Of a stretch of DNA of 64,000 bases, positions 53,490 through 63,669 are shown in pieces. The DNA is taken from contig OY759218.1 in NCBI GenBank assembly GCA_963662175.1, forward strand, positions 5,634,001 through 5,698,000, in the 5' to 3' direction. The notes beneath the pieces were generated by a model. The model searched no databases, was not told the origin of the DNA, and worked only from the letters and a program-made list of their open reading frames with translations. The translations under genes were made by a program, and so were the position numbers. This DNA is from Aradus depressus. Taxonomy: Eukaryota; Arthropoda; Insecta; Hemiptera; Aradidae. How positions within the stretch are numbered: the first letter of the stretch is position 1; every line of letters starts with the position of its first letter.

Positions 53490-54052
53490 TTTACTTGCCC
53501 AGAAGTATGGGGGGAGTTATGTAATCGGTCAATAATTCGATGCGGAGTTTTCAAAGGAATTTCATGTATTCCGACCTCCTGATTTAAAAAAAAAAAAAAA
53601 AATCTGTCTGTGTGTCTGCATCTGTGAAAACAACTCCCGATAGAATGAATGTATCGACATGAAATCCAAAATCGGCCAAAGGGCAGGGGGATTTGGGGGA
53701 AGGCTCAACACAGAAACTCTAATAGCTGCCGATGTAATGAATGTAGCGACTTATATGTAAATTAAAAATTCCATAAGGATGTCTGTTAATTTTCCGCGAA
53801 ATCGTAGGAAGGGAAGGGGGGGGGGGGGGGGGTATCAGAGAAGGGAGGCTCGACTGAAATACCCTAATAACTGCTGATGTAATGAATGTATTGACACAAA
53901 ATTTAGTGTGAGGATTCAGAAGCTACTATGTAAATCAAATATTGAGATTAAGCCCAAACGGTCGATTGGTTTTGGAGGGAGAGGGAAAATGCAATTGATT
54001 GATGCTTGCTGGGGAAGTACATAGCCCGAGATTAACCGATGACTTTTTTTCT
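53490..54052 (-). repeat. foldback-family centre plus reverse arm
   Basis: The central block (AGTTATGTAATCGGTCAATA, ACAACTCCCGATAGAATGAA) is followed by modules in reverse orientation (TGATGTAATGAATGTATTGA) and the outer end CGAGATTAACCGATGAC. A poly-G run lies at 53817-53832. Confidence 0.85.
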
Positions 54053-54054
54053 TT

Positions 54055-54655
54055 TCTTTTAGAGGTTATTTAATTTTAGTAAATTTTTTATAATAAAATT
54101 TCGCTGTCGATTTTGTAGGAACAGGTGTGCACATGGATTAAATTTTTTTAAATTATGTGAAACTGACGGGGGGAGGGCATACATTTTCAAAAATTGCTAT
54201 GTGTAATTTTGGACGTCTCCCTGCCTCAAAGACCATAGCTAGTATGTTTGAACGGCTCTACATTATAATGTACTTATCGTTAAACGTGGTAAACTTGCGA
54301 ACTACCAAACCAATTGTAAATTGAATACTGAAATTAAAAATAAACTGATTAAACGATGAAATCGGTGGAGTACGATAACCAGAAAGTACCCAAATCCTAG
54401 TCAGTCTGTTGTATTCTTGTATTACTATACAATTATCATTAAACATCAAACGTAATATATTGTTAATTTGCGAGGCCCTAGTAGGCATTGCCTTTTTCGC
54501 CTAACGTAGGTCCGTAACTGTGTATAAACATGTATTTTTAAATATTTGATAGTGCGTTTTTGAAGAACCTACCCTTCGTTCTCTCGTTGTATTAACGCCT
54601 CAACATTCGCTACAAGAACATAACGCTAGCGAATGTATTGAGGATTACTATATTT
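54055..54655. other. sequence without recognised feature
   Basis: No gene was seen. CATTCGCTA near 54603 and TAGCGAATG near 54626 form a short inverted repeat just before the mariner. Confidence 0.4.
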
Positions 54656-54659
54656 TATA

Positions 54660-55530
54660 ACAGGTCATTCCATAAGTAATGTCCATTTTTGTATTCTTGG
54701 ATAAAGAGTAATGAAAAACGTACTGTCTTAATTTTTAATCAATAATATATTTTCCACCATTTCCTACAACAATTTTCCATCTTATCTCTAAATATTCCAT
54801 TTCCTTTTTAAAAAAACTCTTTGGGTTTTGTTCCGAAAAAGTAAAATGACTGTACTTTTCACCTCCCGATGAACTCATTCGCTGGCCAATTAGAAAGTTC
54901 TGAAGATCTCGGAAGAGATGGCTATCTGAAGGGGCTATGTAAGGAGAATACGGTGGCTCACTTATAATTTCCCAACCCAAATTTTGTAGTTTTTTTCGGG
55001 TCTTTCTTGCAACGTGAGTTCTCGCATTGTCCTGGTGGAATAAAAATCTGCGAATATTGACCAGAGAAGGTTTTTCTTCCAAGGCTAGCTTCAAACCGCC
55101 AAGTTGTTCACAGTAGATCACTCGAATGTGTCTGGTTACATTTAGAATAAAAGTATAACAGATAATTCCTTCCATATACTACTAAACAGGCAACAACTAC
55201 CGCGGATGGAGACCGCTCCTAACTTGTGGCATTGGCGTTTCACCTTGGTTAAGCCACTGCCTCTCAATAATCTGCCCTTCTCCGTAAATTCCAACAATTT
55301 CCGGTTGTGGAAGCCGCTTCACTTTTTTAAATTCCCACATCACGTGTTCATTTCAAAATGTAAACTAGAGACACAATCTGTTTTTCCCCTACGATAGTAG
55401 GAGGAAAAAGTGAGTTATTTATCCCTTTTCAAACACTGTTAATACACAAATCATAATCTAGAGGAATTGGCCTAATAAAGTACACAATAAAAATAATTTC
55501 GAAAAACCGACATTAGTTATGGGATGACCT
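54660..55530 (-). mobile_element. mariner-family transposon, truncated coding region
   Basis: Terminal inverted repeats AGGTCATTCCATAAGTAATG (left) and its near complement at 55509-55530 bound the element. Only the 3' half of the transposase is present. The right repeat ends 28 bp before the splice acceptor of the next gene's exon. Confidence 0.88.
54735..55175 (-). pseudogene. mariner transposase C-terminal half
   Basis: FLFHQDNARTHVARKTRKKL and SEPPYSPYIAPSDSHLFRDL hold the second and third catalytic Asp of the mariner D-D-34D triad. The end EIRWKIVVGNGGKYI is typical. The N-terminal helix-turn-helix and first Asp are missing. Confidence 0.9.
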
Positions 55531-55558
55531 AATAAATATAAAAACTTTCTCGTTTAAG

Positions 55559-55806
55559 GTATTTTGACGGAAGAAGAGCAAATGAGAAGAGTGAACTCTC
55601 TGAGTGATCAGATAAGAGAAATGATGGAACATTATAAGCAGGCTGATCCCGTGGGACTCCCCGGAGCTCCCATCCAGGATCCGATGGCTATTCCAGATAT
55701 GAGACACTCCAAGCATCTCACCACACTCCTCCTGAGCAACGCCACTGTCCACGGGCTCTCCAAGTTCAAAATAGATCAGATTTACTTCAATTTGGCTGAA
55801 ATGCAG
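55559..55806 (+). CDS. TULIP gene exon a
   Basis: Phase 2 in, phase 0 out, donor GTAATT. It starts (G)T-ILTEEEQMRRVNSLSDQI. The acceptor CGTTTAAG has a poor pyrimidine tract because a mariner ends 28 bp upstream. Confidence 0.82.
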
Positions 55807-58800
55807 GTAATTATAAGATTCTCATCAGCTTCACTTGGTGTGGGAGAAGTTACAGTATCGTCAAAATATATAAGTATTTTATGACATTTTAGCTTGACAC
55901 AAACTTTCATGGAGATTAAATGCTTCTAAATTTCATTTTCAGGGTTGATGAACCTGTTATGTAGAAAACTATATTTTTCTTTTTGAGAATGGAAGAAAAA
56001 CTGCTTCGAGTTATTGTTGATTTTTTGTGTTCTTTAGATTTCGCGATTTTAGTAATGCGACAGTTTTAACATTGAAGCGTTGAAATTATAATACAGATCA
56101 ATTAATCTTCGCCTTGTCGTCCTCGTGATCTGGCTCCTTGGACCTGATCGTCCATGATCTGACCTTGGCTGTCTGTGATTCGCTTCTTTCCACATGCCCA
56201 GCCCATGTCTGCTACTACGGTCAGATATTTGCCAGAAGAAGTCCCTCAGCTTCTTGTTTGGTCTGATCCTCCATTCCTGGATTCTTCTATCCGCTGACCG
56301 AACCTTCTATTTTTCTCAGCTTTTTATTTTCAAACGTCTGGAAACGCTTCTGCAGATGTGAGATCAGGGTCCAGGCTTCACACCCTTAAATTGGAACTGG
56401 GTTTATCATGGAGCTGTAGATCCTGTGCTTCCTCAAATTCCACCCAACGAATATAACCTTTGATTTTTGACACTTTTGTAAATGTTTTGTCGTGCCAATT
56501 AAATTTTAGATAATAAAAGTCTCCAAAATATTTTATGATTGCCATTCTGTCGGAAATCTTACTACGCCTATCAACCAAAATATCTTCCCCAGGGGCAAAC
56601 ATAGGCATATCAAATTTAATGTTGTATAGTATTAATTAATTAGCTTGTATTATGTAAAAATATTCCAATTTCTGTATATGTTCTCTTCTAATCACATCTT
56701 ATTCGTTATAATTCGGAATTATATATTTATAGATTGTTATATTTATTTAGACTATTATATGTATTTGGACTATTCTATTTCAAATAAACTATTTCTTTAT
56801 TCATTTTTTGCATGAGAGTTTAAAAAAAACATGTTAAACAGAAAATTATATACTCTTTTTTTTTTTTTTTTAAACTAGTAGAAGGGTAGTAATGTTTTCA
56901 ATGATACCTGCAAATTATATTTATGCATGTGCTCAGAATATATTAATCAATTGTTTTTATTTAATTGTTGTTATTATGTACTATATTTATTGATGTTGGC
57001 CAGGCGGAAGCAGCCTTCAGATACTCCAAGGTGGAGGTTCACGGTTCCTACGTCCTTTCCTCCCTGTTCTCCAGATCTTCAGGAGGGTTCAACGTCACCT
57101 TGGTCGGAGTCTACATGGAAGGTGTCGGCCTGCTCGAAGTGTCACGATACGGCAATCTGGAAGCTGCTCACATAAACATGGATATCTCTGTCACTGATAT
57201 TGCTTTGGATTTTCAGAATTTAACTTTCTTTGGCTCTATTTTTCAAGGTTTGTTCTTTTTTTTTTTTACGTATTGTATTTTATGAGATCTGGTTTTAATA
57301 TTAGTTCAACAATAATAATAGGGTGAGTTTGAGGGAAAAAAAAATGTTTTAGCGTATTTTTGAAGGAATCGGCCTATGCGCTCACCCTATCGGTTAGTTA
57401 TTGAGACTCATGCTCGGGCTTTAACTACGAGGTCATATCGCCTACTAACAGAGCGCTCTTTCATCACTCTGGTCGACATGAGCCCGAATCTACTACGGGA
57501 GTGCTGAATTTTGCCTACCGTAAATTTTTATTCACCTAGGGTCTATAAATAGTACCTTACATCGCATAGGCTCGGAACACTATCGGTTAACGTCCCATCC
57601 AAAGGACGGCGTGCTAAATGGTTTTTCACTTACCAGATTAAAAACCTACGGCCGGGTTTCGATCTTGAGCTCAGTTAAGACCTACGCAAACTATAGTCAT
57701 ACTTTCATTAAATATTATTATTAACTTTGAACAAAAAACGTTCTTTAAAAAGGAAAATCAGATGCAATAACCAGAAACATCGGACCACCAATAGGAGGGA
57801 ATGGTTGGGGCAATTTTCGAAAAATCGTAACCGCTTTACACTCTCGAATTCGTCATTTTCGTTCAAAAACAGATTGTAAATAGTGTTTTCTTCTATTATA
57901 GCTATACAACATTATTCTAGGTTCATTAGAAGTCAAGATATACATTTCCCGTCTTTATATCTAAATGTATGACTTGAAATGAGAAAAAATAAAATAAATG
58001 AATACAACTTTGGGTTGTATAAGGAGATTCTCAATTCATTTATAATATATTTATCACAGCTACACTTCATCCATTTATTTTTTGCTTTTTAATAACTAGC
58101 AATTACAGACGTTTCGGGAAGCACTCCCATTATGAGTATCTTTAATTTTTTTGTTCTTTATGTTAACATTTCTTTCTTGTCAATCAAGATCTTATTTTTA
58201 CAGACCACATTTATTGAGTCGACTTCTATATTTAAAAACAAGTTAAGAGTCTAAATTGGAGATACTGATGGGAAAAGTTGTAATTGCTAGTTTTTAAAAA
58301 GCAAACAATAAATGGGAGAAGTGTAGCTGTGATAAATATTTACATAGAAATGAATATGTAGTATGAAAAGAGGCATGCTTGCTTACTGAGCTCAAGATCG
58401 CGGGTTCGAAACCCGGCCGAGGTCCTTAGTTTATTTTATCTGGGAGGTAAAGTAAACTTAACCACGCCGTCCTTCGGATGGGACGTTAAGTGATTATCCC
58501 GAGCCTGTACGATGTCAGGTACTCGTTAAAGAACCCTAATGTTTATTCATTTTGGGTAGGCAAAATTTAGGACTCCCACAGTAGAGTCGGGCTCATGTCC
58601 ACCAGAATGACGAAAGAGCGCTGGTAGACGATATGACCTTGTAGTTAAAGCCCGGGCATGAGTCATAATAATTAACTAACTTACTATGAAATTTAAGCAG
58701 ATCCTGAGCTTTTAAGTCTTTTTCTCATTTATTTATCTGAGCTTTGTTAATTAATTGAAATGTTTCAGGAATGATAAATACGATTGGACCCTTCGTATTT

Positions 58801-60227
58801 GATAACATCAAACCTTTTATACTGAGTGAAGTGGACACAAACGTTCTCGGAGACATTAATAAAAATTTAAAAACCTTGAAACAAACTTTTCCCAACTCCA
58901 TTCCACCAATTGATTTGGCCATTGCGGAGGCGAGGAAATGGGTTCGAAGTACATATGATCCTTACAAGTTTAAGGACTATCAGTATAGCGCTGGAATATT
59001 TTCTATGGATCTACGAGAGATCTGGGTGACTGGACTGGCTTCATTTCATAGAATTGGCAATTTGACAGTTGCAGTAACTAATAACACACTTCAGGCCCAT
59101 CTTCACATCTCAACCAAGAGGCTTAGAGGAGTTTGTCAGTGGGAGGTGTCCATAGGAGGCTTCAACGTCAAGTATGGATCCACTAGCTTCACTGTCGATT
59201 ATCTTCAGGTTGGTGATGACCATTCAAACAATCATAATAGTTTTAATATCGGAGCAAGAGTAAGTACGAAAGTCTCACTTGAATAGGCGGAACTTGACCA
59301 AAGCAATAAACACCTACACTATCAATTAAATAAAACTATTTTTTTAATTTTTTATATTGTTTATTCTACAAGACATTCATACATAAACTACCGGTTTTTG
59401 CATTATACCATCGTCAAGTTTAGATATAAAAGTCTTGGTAAGACTGTCTAGAAGTAGGCAGGTCTTCTTGACTCCGCAGGTTGTGCTTGTCTTGATAGCC
59501 TGTTATTTGTTGTCGTGGGGTTAGTATGAAGTAGTGTTGGTCTTGATGTACAAATAACTGCAGAGACCACAAGTTAAACGTGCTGAAAGAACCCTGTCCC
59601 AACTCTAGACTTTCCACTCCATCTTCACACTAACCTAGTCAAATAAACTTCTTATATGGTACCTATTGAATAGTTTGAAATGGATTGAAAGAACTGATGA
59701 ACAATCTAACAGTCCAGATATCATTAATAATATTAGTAAACTAATAAATAACAAAGATAATATGTTATCATGGATATATAGCTACTATTAAATGTCAAAA
59801 ACTTTTCTCTGTTTTATAGGCAGCCAAAGATGTGTTAATAAAAACAAAACATTGCCCAACTCTGTTTCAGGTGGACACGAAGATCAACCAAAGCCTTAAC
59901 GTGAGAAACACACCTAAATTGGAGGAACTTCAAATAATCCTGGGGAATATTCAACTGAGAATGGAAGGACTTGGAACTCTAGACTATATATTAGAATTTG
60001 TAGCAAATATTCTCCCGAATGTACTCAGGTATCAGATAGTTGACGCAGTGGAAGGGCTTTTAAGGCAAAGGATACAGGCATATCTGAACTTAATCGACGT
60101 GGAGAAGCAGATCGAATCCAGACTACAGGAGTTCGACACCATGACCTCGAGAAACAGCACGGACCTCGACCCTCCTGAGTATGACCTCAGTGATGATGAC
60201 TTGTTCGAAGATATAGCATTAAGATAG
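55559..60227 (+). CDS. two-lobed TULIP-fold protein (group 7 allergen / BPI-like), 3' part of gene
   Basis: Exons 55559-55806, 57004-57247, 58769-59208 and 59871-60227 join in phase to about 427 residues ending in TAA. The upstream signal-peptide exon was not found. Each lobe has the mite group 7 allergen layout. Lobe 1: QADPVGLPGAP, DPMAIPD, VHGLSKFKIDQIYFNLAEMQ. Lobe 2: YDPYKFKDYQYSAGIFSMDL, VTGLASFHRIGNLTVAVTNN, and LTLDYIL-like ends with LPNVLRYQIVDAVEGLLRQR. Proteins of this fold are secreted and bind lipids in a hydrophobic tunnel; the ligand here is unknown. The C-terminus is strongly acidic (PPEYDLSDDDLFEDIALR). Confidence 0.82.
56095..56440 (-). pseudogene. LINE reverse transcriptase C-terminal fragment (RTE-like)
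   Basis: Read across stops and frames it gives IYSSMINPVPI, GCEAWTLISHLQKRFQTFEN and KKLRKIEG, then WAGHVERS. This is the decayed 'RPVLLYGSETWTL...TFE...LRRI...GHV' pattern of many LINE C-termini. It lies in a TULIP-gene intron, antisense. Confidence 0.6.
57004..57247 (+). CDS. TULIP gene exon b
   Basis: Acceptor GGCCAG, donor GTTTGT, phase 0 in and 1 out. It encodes AEAAFRYSKVEVHGSYVLSS and ends FQNLTFFGSIFQ(G). Confidence 0.88.
57392..57700 (-). repeat. tRNA-derived SINE with partial head
   Basis: The minus strand has the head (ACTGAGCTCAAGATCGAAAC, CCGGCC), CACGCCGTCCTTTGGATGGG, and the 3' body (GTCGACCAGAGTGATGAAAG, GATATGACCTCGTAG). Confidence 0.85.
58006..58365. repeat. inverted pair of Penelope-type termini with decayed hammerhead cores
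   Basis: The left arm has TTGGGTTGTATAAGGAGATT and CAGACGTTTCGGGAAGCACT. The minus-strand core reads CTCATAATGGGAG...CCCGAAACGTC, with G5 and G8 changed. The right arm has ATACTGATGGGAAAAGTTGT, with part of stem II and GAAA lost. The outer blocks (CAATAAATGGGAGAAGTGTA and complement) pair well. Confidence 0.75.
58366..58675 (+). repeat. tRNA-derived SINE, near full length (family type copy)
   Basis: The head has a strong box B (GGTTCGAAACCCGGCC) after ACTGAGCTCAAGATCGC. The body has TTTATCTGGGAGGTAAAGTA, CACGCCGTCCTTCGGATGGG, GTACGATGTCAGGTACTCGT, ATGTCCACCAGAATGACG, AAAGCCCGGGCATGAGTC and a short TAA-type tail. It is inserted directly beside the ribozyme-bearing inverted repeat. Confidence 0.9.
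58769..59208 (+). CDS. TULIP gene exon c
   Basis: Acceptor TTTCAG, donor GTTGGT, phase 2 in and 0 out, 146 codons after the split Gly. It spans the end of lobe 1 (NTIGPFVFDNIKPFILSEVD) and the first half of lobe 2. Confidence 0.9.
59335..59450 (-). repeat. Penelope-type terminus with decayed hammerhead core
   Basis: The minus strand reads TTGACGATGGTATAATGCAA AAACCGGTAG. C3 is T and the GCCGAAA segment is GCAAAAA, so the core is broken while the palindromic ACCGGT and A remain. Confidence 0.6.
59871..60227 (+). CDS. TULIP gene last exon
   Basis: Acceptor TTTCAG, 118 codons and TAA. A second acceptor (TTTTATAG, exon from 59820) is in frame and would add 17 residues (AAKDVLIKTKHCPTLFQ). Downstream to 61331 the sequence is AT-rich with AATAAA at 60985; no other gene was seen. 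Confidence 0.88.
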   Translation: MDTKINQSLNVRNTPKLEELQIILGNIQLRMEGLGTLDYILEFVANILPNVLRYQIVDAVEGLLRQRIQAYLNLIDVEKQIESRLQEFDTMTSRNSTDLDPPEYDLSDDDLFEDIALR

Positions 60228-61331
60228 CATCATTTTGAACTATTCATTTGAACACTAGCGTGAAATACTCTACGAGTTTGGAACCAGTAAGTACTGAACC
60301 GTGTTTATGAAAAAAAATTGAAAAAACGAAATCTTCAATTTTCGTCATTATTTATTAAAATGTGATTTTTATATTATAATAATATATATCACCCTCTTCA
60401 TATGTCTTCATGTTTACACAATGAACTACTCTTTCTGTAACAAAATATTATAAATGTTTGTATGGATTAGCGACGTATTTAATGTATGTGAACAGTATTA
60501 TTAAAACTATTTATTTAAGTTTGCATTTTACTGGCCTTATCAGACTTGTTATTGATTTACAACATTTAAAATAGTTTCAACTATGTCGTTCGAAAAAATT
60601 ATAAACATTCAGACAATATCTTTATTATTAATTCACATTTTCTAAAGAGATAACAAAATGTTAATAAAAAAACAACAATAACAAAACAAAATTCCTATAT
60701 GTATATAATATTTGTAAAACAGTCTTTGAGTGTAACGTAGTAATATTGGAACAATATAGATCGTTCGTATGACTTGTGTTACAACTGTTGTTTAGGACTA
60801 GAAAAACTCTAGTTTAGAGCAGCTGAATCATGGCAGCGGGTTGGGGAGTGGGGACTGGTCATGAATAGAAATGCACTTTATATACAGATAATTGTATATA
60901 TTTATTGTTGTAAGATTATCTATATAAAGAATCTCTTACACCGATATAATTACAGATGAATCTCATAATTTTTTTTAAATTTATGAATAAAGAGTAGAAA
61001 CTAGTCAACAAGAACACTATATGAAGTAATTTAGGGAGGGATTAAATATGAAATATATAAATAAAATAATATTAAAGAATAAAGTAATAACTTTATTAAT
61101 AGGATTATATTTGATGGTATAATGTCAAATAATATTGTCTTAAAAAGACTGAATGTGACAAAAAATTAATAAATTAACCCTAAAAATATTATTAATTAGT
61201 ACACTAACAGGCATTAGTGTAGAATCATACGGGGGTACGTTTTGGCACCCCTACCACTTCAACCCTTCCACGCCTCCGCAACTGCCACGATTCATCAACC
61301 CTACACTAGTCAGACATTTTGAGCTAGAAGT

Positions 61332-61496
61332 CTACTTTCCACGGTATATTTCGATGATCTTGTCCTGGTCGACGTACTCAAAGATATGAGGAGCATCCAT
61401 GAGTATCCCGATGGTGCCGGCCGTAGTCACTATGAAGAACATCACCAGCTGGAGTCTGTCAATCACCATCGCCACATACTTCCAATCCTCCCGGAT
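61332..61496 (-). CDS. nAChRbeta1: nAChR beta1 last exon (M4 and C-terminus)
   Basis: Acceptor TTTCAG on the minus strand, 54 codons and TAG. It reads [15 protein letters not shown]..., ending [10 protein letters not shown]. Confidence 0.95.
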   Translation of the reverse strand: MREDWKYVAMVIDRLQLVMFFIVTTAGTIGILMDAPHIFEYVDQDKIIEIYRGK

Positions 61497-63669
61497 CTGA
61501 AAGTATACAAATGGATATATTAATTAACAAATTGAGGCGAGGTCCCTACTACGTCAAGATCTAGGTTTGTATGTAATACAATATCTGTCACATCCAATCT
61601 CCAATTTTCACAAAATCTTGCTTACATGTTCATTTCACCATCGGACAGAATCATATATATTTTGGTTATGATCCAACAAGAGAGGAAATTAATTAAAAAA
61701 ATGTCGTAGGTGAATCACCGGCAATGTACTTCCCCAGCACGAATTAATCAATTAACGTTTCGCTCTCATTCCAAAACCTGTCAACCGTTTGCGCTAATAA
61801 CCAATAGTTGACTTATATTGGGACTCCTAAATCCACATACTAAATTTTGTGTCGATAAATTCATTACATCGTCAGTTATTAGAGTTTTTGAGTTGAGTCC
61901 CCTCCCCTGAACCTCACTTCCCTTCGGCCGATTCCGCTGAAAATTAATTAGTCTTGACCTTATAGGATTTTGAATTTACAAATGAAATTTTGTATGGATA
62001 TATTCATTGAAGCGGCAGTTATCAGAGTTATTGAGTTAAGCCTCACCCCTAACTCCACACTTTCTTTTGGATGATATGGCTGAAAATCAATTGGTGTCCT
62101 TACGAGGATTCTGGATACACACATAAAATTTCGTGTCGATACATTCAATCTATCGAGAGGTATCGTGTTCACAGACACACTTCTGAGGATAGCAGCTATA
62201 ATTACTAAAGTCTTCTCTCAAACTCGTTACACTAACCACCAGATTCTTCTCTAAGGATAGTAGCAATGAAAACCGATCACGATTTTGTCTTGAATTTGGA
62301 GTTTAAATATGTAAATAAAAAAATTTTGATTGACATGAAAAAATATAAAGAACAAATAATTTATAGTTACTGATGATGGAAGTGCTTCCCGAAACGTCTG
62401 TATTGCTAGGTTTTAAAAGCCGAAAAATAAATGGGAGAAATGTAATATATTATATATGAATTCAGAATCTCCTTAAACAACCCAAAAGTTAAATAAATAG
62501 TTATTTTAACCTGTATATATTGATCTTCATTTCTCAAATGTTCAGCGATGAATTCTACGGCCTCAGTAGCCTTAGAGGCTTCCGGAGATAGAAGCAGCGA
62601 GTCTGAACTTTCGCTCTCCCGCCGCTCCGTGCTCGGCTTCCGGTTGATCTTACAGTTGGGATGATGAAGATCAGACAGTTCCATTACTTCCATTTTACTC
62701 TTTCCTGGAGCCGGGGGCGCAATGTGCTTGGGCAGTTCCGCCGGAGACCCATAAGACGGATGCGGAGGAGCTGTCATCCCGGGCATTTCCATCATCCACC
62801 TCAATCTTGTCTTCTTTGGTCTTTTCATGAAAAGAAATATTGGAAGATAGTATAAAAAAACAGCACGTATCCAAGGAGGCATTCTATGAGTTCTTGGACC
62901 TCTGAAATTCCAATTAATAATAATAACAGTAACAAGAATACTGACTGTGTTCATTATGAATGTAAACAAAAGATATTTCGCTATAAGAGGTAATACCAAC
63001 GATGTAGGTGGCAATATCTTTGATACGAGCAACAAGAACACAACCAGTGACAGCAGGATACTGATACCAAGCGTGACCTTTTCTCCAGCCTCCGCAGGTA
63101 AGTAGAACACAAGAACACAGAGGAATGAGATCAAAACTGTAGGCAATATGAGATTGACAGTGTAGAACAAAGTTTTCCTTCTTATAATGATATAGAAGGT
63201 AATATCGGTTTCCGTTGGTTGATTGCCTTCGTATATGTTGAGATAGGCTGGTACCTCGATGATATCCCATGTTCCTGACTTCCAGTAGTCTGACAGATCC
63301 ACGAAGTTTTTATTGTTGTATAACGCTAGAGACACTTGATCACCGTTGAAGGTCCAGGATCCGAACTTCATGATACAGGTCTGCTGATCGAATGGGAAAT
63401 AGGTCACATCTATCGTGCAAGAGCTCTGAAACAGAAAACATACAAATTTATTAGGTTGGTGACAAAGTGCTGTTCTATTGAAAAAACAGTACCAAAATAG
63501 CATGGTAATCTCACGTAGGAAAAAATCAGCCAGAAGTGTTAGTTATAAAGTGATGAAGTTATTTAACTAATTAAATACCTGGTATATAGCAGGAGGTACC
63601 CAGAGGACTTCACCGTTCGGGTAGATCAGTACATTGGATTTGTACCGCACTTCGTAGTTTCCATCCGCA
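61332..63669 (-). CDS. nAChRbeta1: nicotinic acetylcholine receptor subunit beta1, 3' three exons
   Basis: Exons 63579-63669, 62511-63425 and 61332-61496 join in phase to about 390 residues ending in TAG. It is a pentameric ligand-gated cation channel subunit of synaptic membranes. Visible: [15 protein letters not shown]; the Cys-loop [15 protein letters not shown]; three transmembrane helices from [15 protein letters not shown], through [20 protein letters not shown] (M2 pore), to M3; a long cytoplasmic loop; and M4 in the last exon ([19 protein letters not shown]). The loop-C region [14 protein letters not shown] lacks the adjacent Cys pair that defines alpha subunits. That, and near identity to insect beta1 in this stretch, supports a beta1 call. 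N-terminal exons are beyond the window. Confidence 0.95.
61708..62200 (+). repeat. foldback-family arm, three ~140-bp modules
   Basis: It begins with the outer end (GGTGAATCACCGGCAATGTA, CTTCCCCAGCACGAATTAAT). Modules start near 61852, 61992 and 62131. It ends in the centre (TCGAGAGGTATCGTGTTCAC). It lies in an nAChR intron. Confidence 0.88.
62325..62490 (+). repeat. single Penelope-type terminus
   Basis: It runs from TTGATTGACATG through the ribozyme core to CTCCTTAAACAACCCAAAAG, the same outer end as the 58.0 kb arms. It stops about 20 bp from the donor site of the nAChR exon. Confidence 0.75.
62370..62398 (+). ncRNA. hammerhead ribozyme core, single copy
   Basis: CTGATGA (62370-62376), T, stem II from GGAAG..CTTCC, GAA, self-complementary ACGT and C at position 17. 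Core bases are intact; stem I is weak (only two pairs next to the core), so activity is uncertain. Confidence 0.6.
62511..63425 (-). CDS. nAChRbeta1: nAChR beta1 exon: Cys-loop, M1-M3, cytoplasmic loop
   Basis: 915 nt in phase 0 at both ends, acceptor TTTCAG, donor GTTAAA (a weaker +4/+5). It starts [17 protein letters not shown] and ends [11 protein letters not shown]. Confidence 0.95.
63579..63669 (-). CDS. nAChRbeta1: nAChR beta1 exon: extracellular domain
   Basis: 91 nt, acceptor TTTCTAG, donor GTATTT. It reads [20 protein letters not shown] then [10 protein letters not shown]. Confidence 0.93.
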
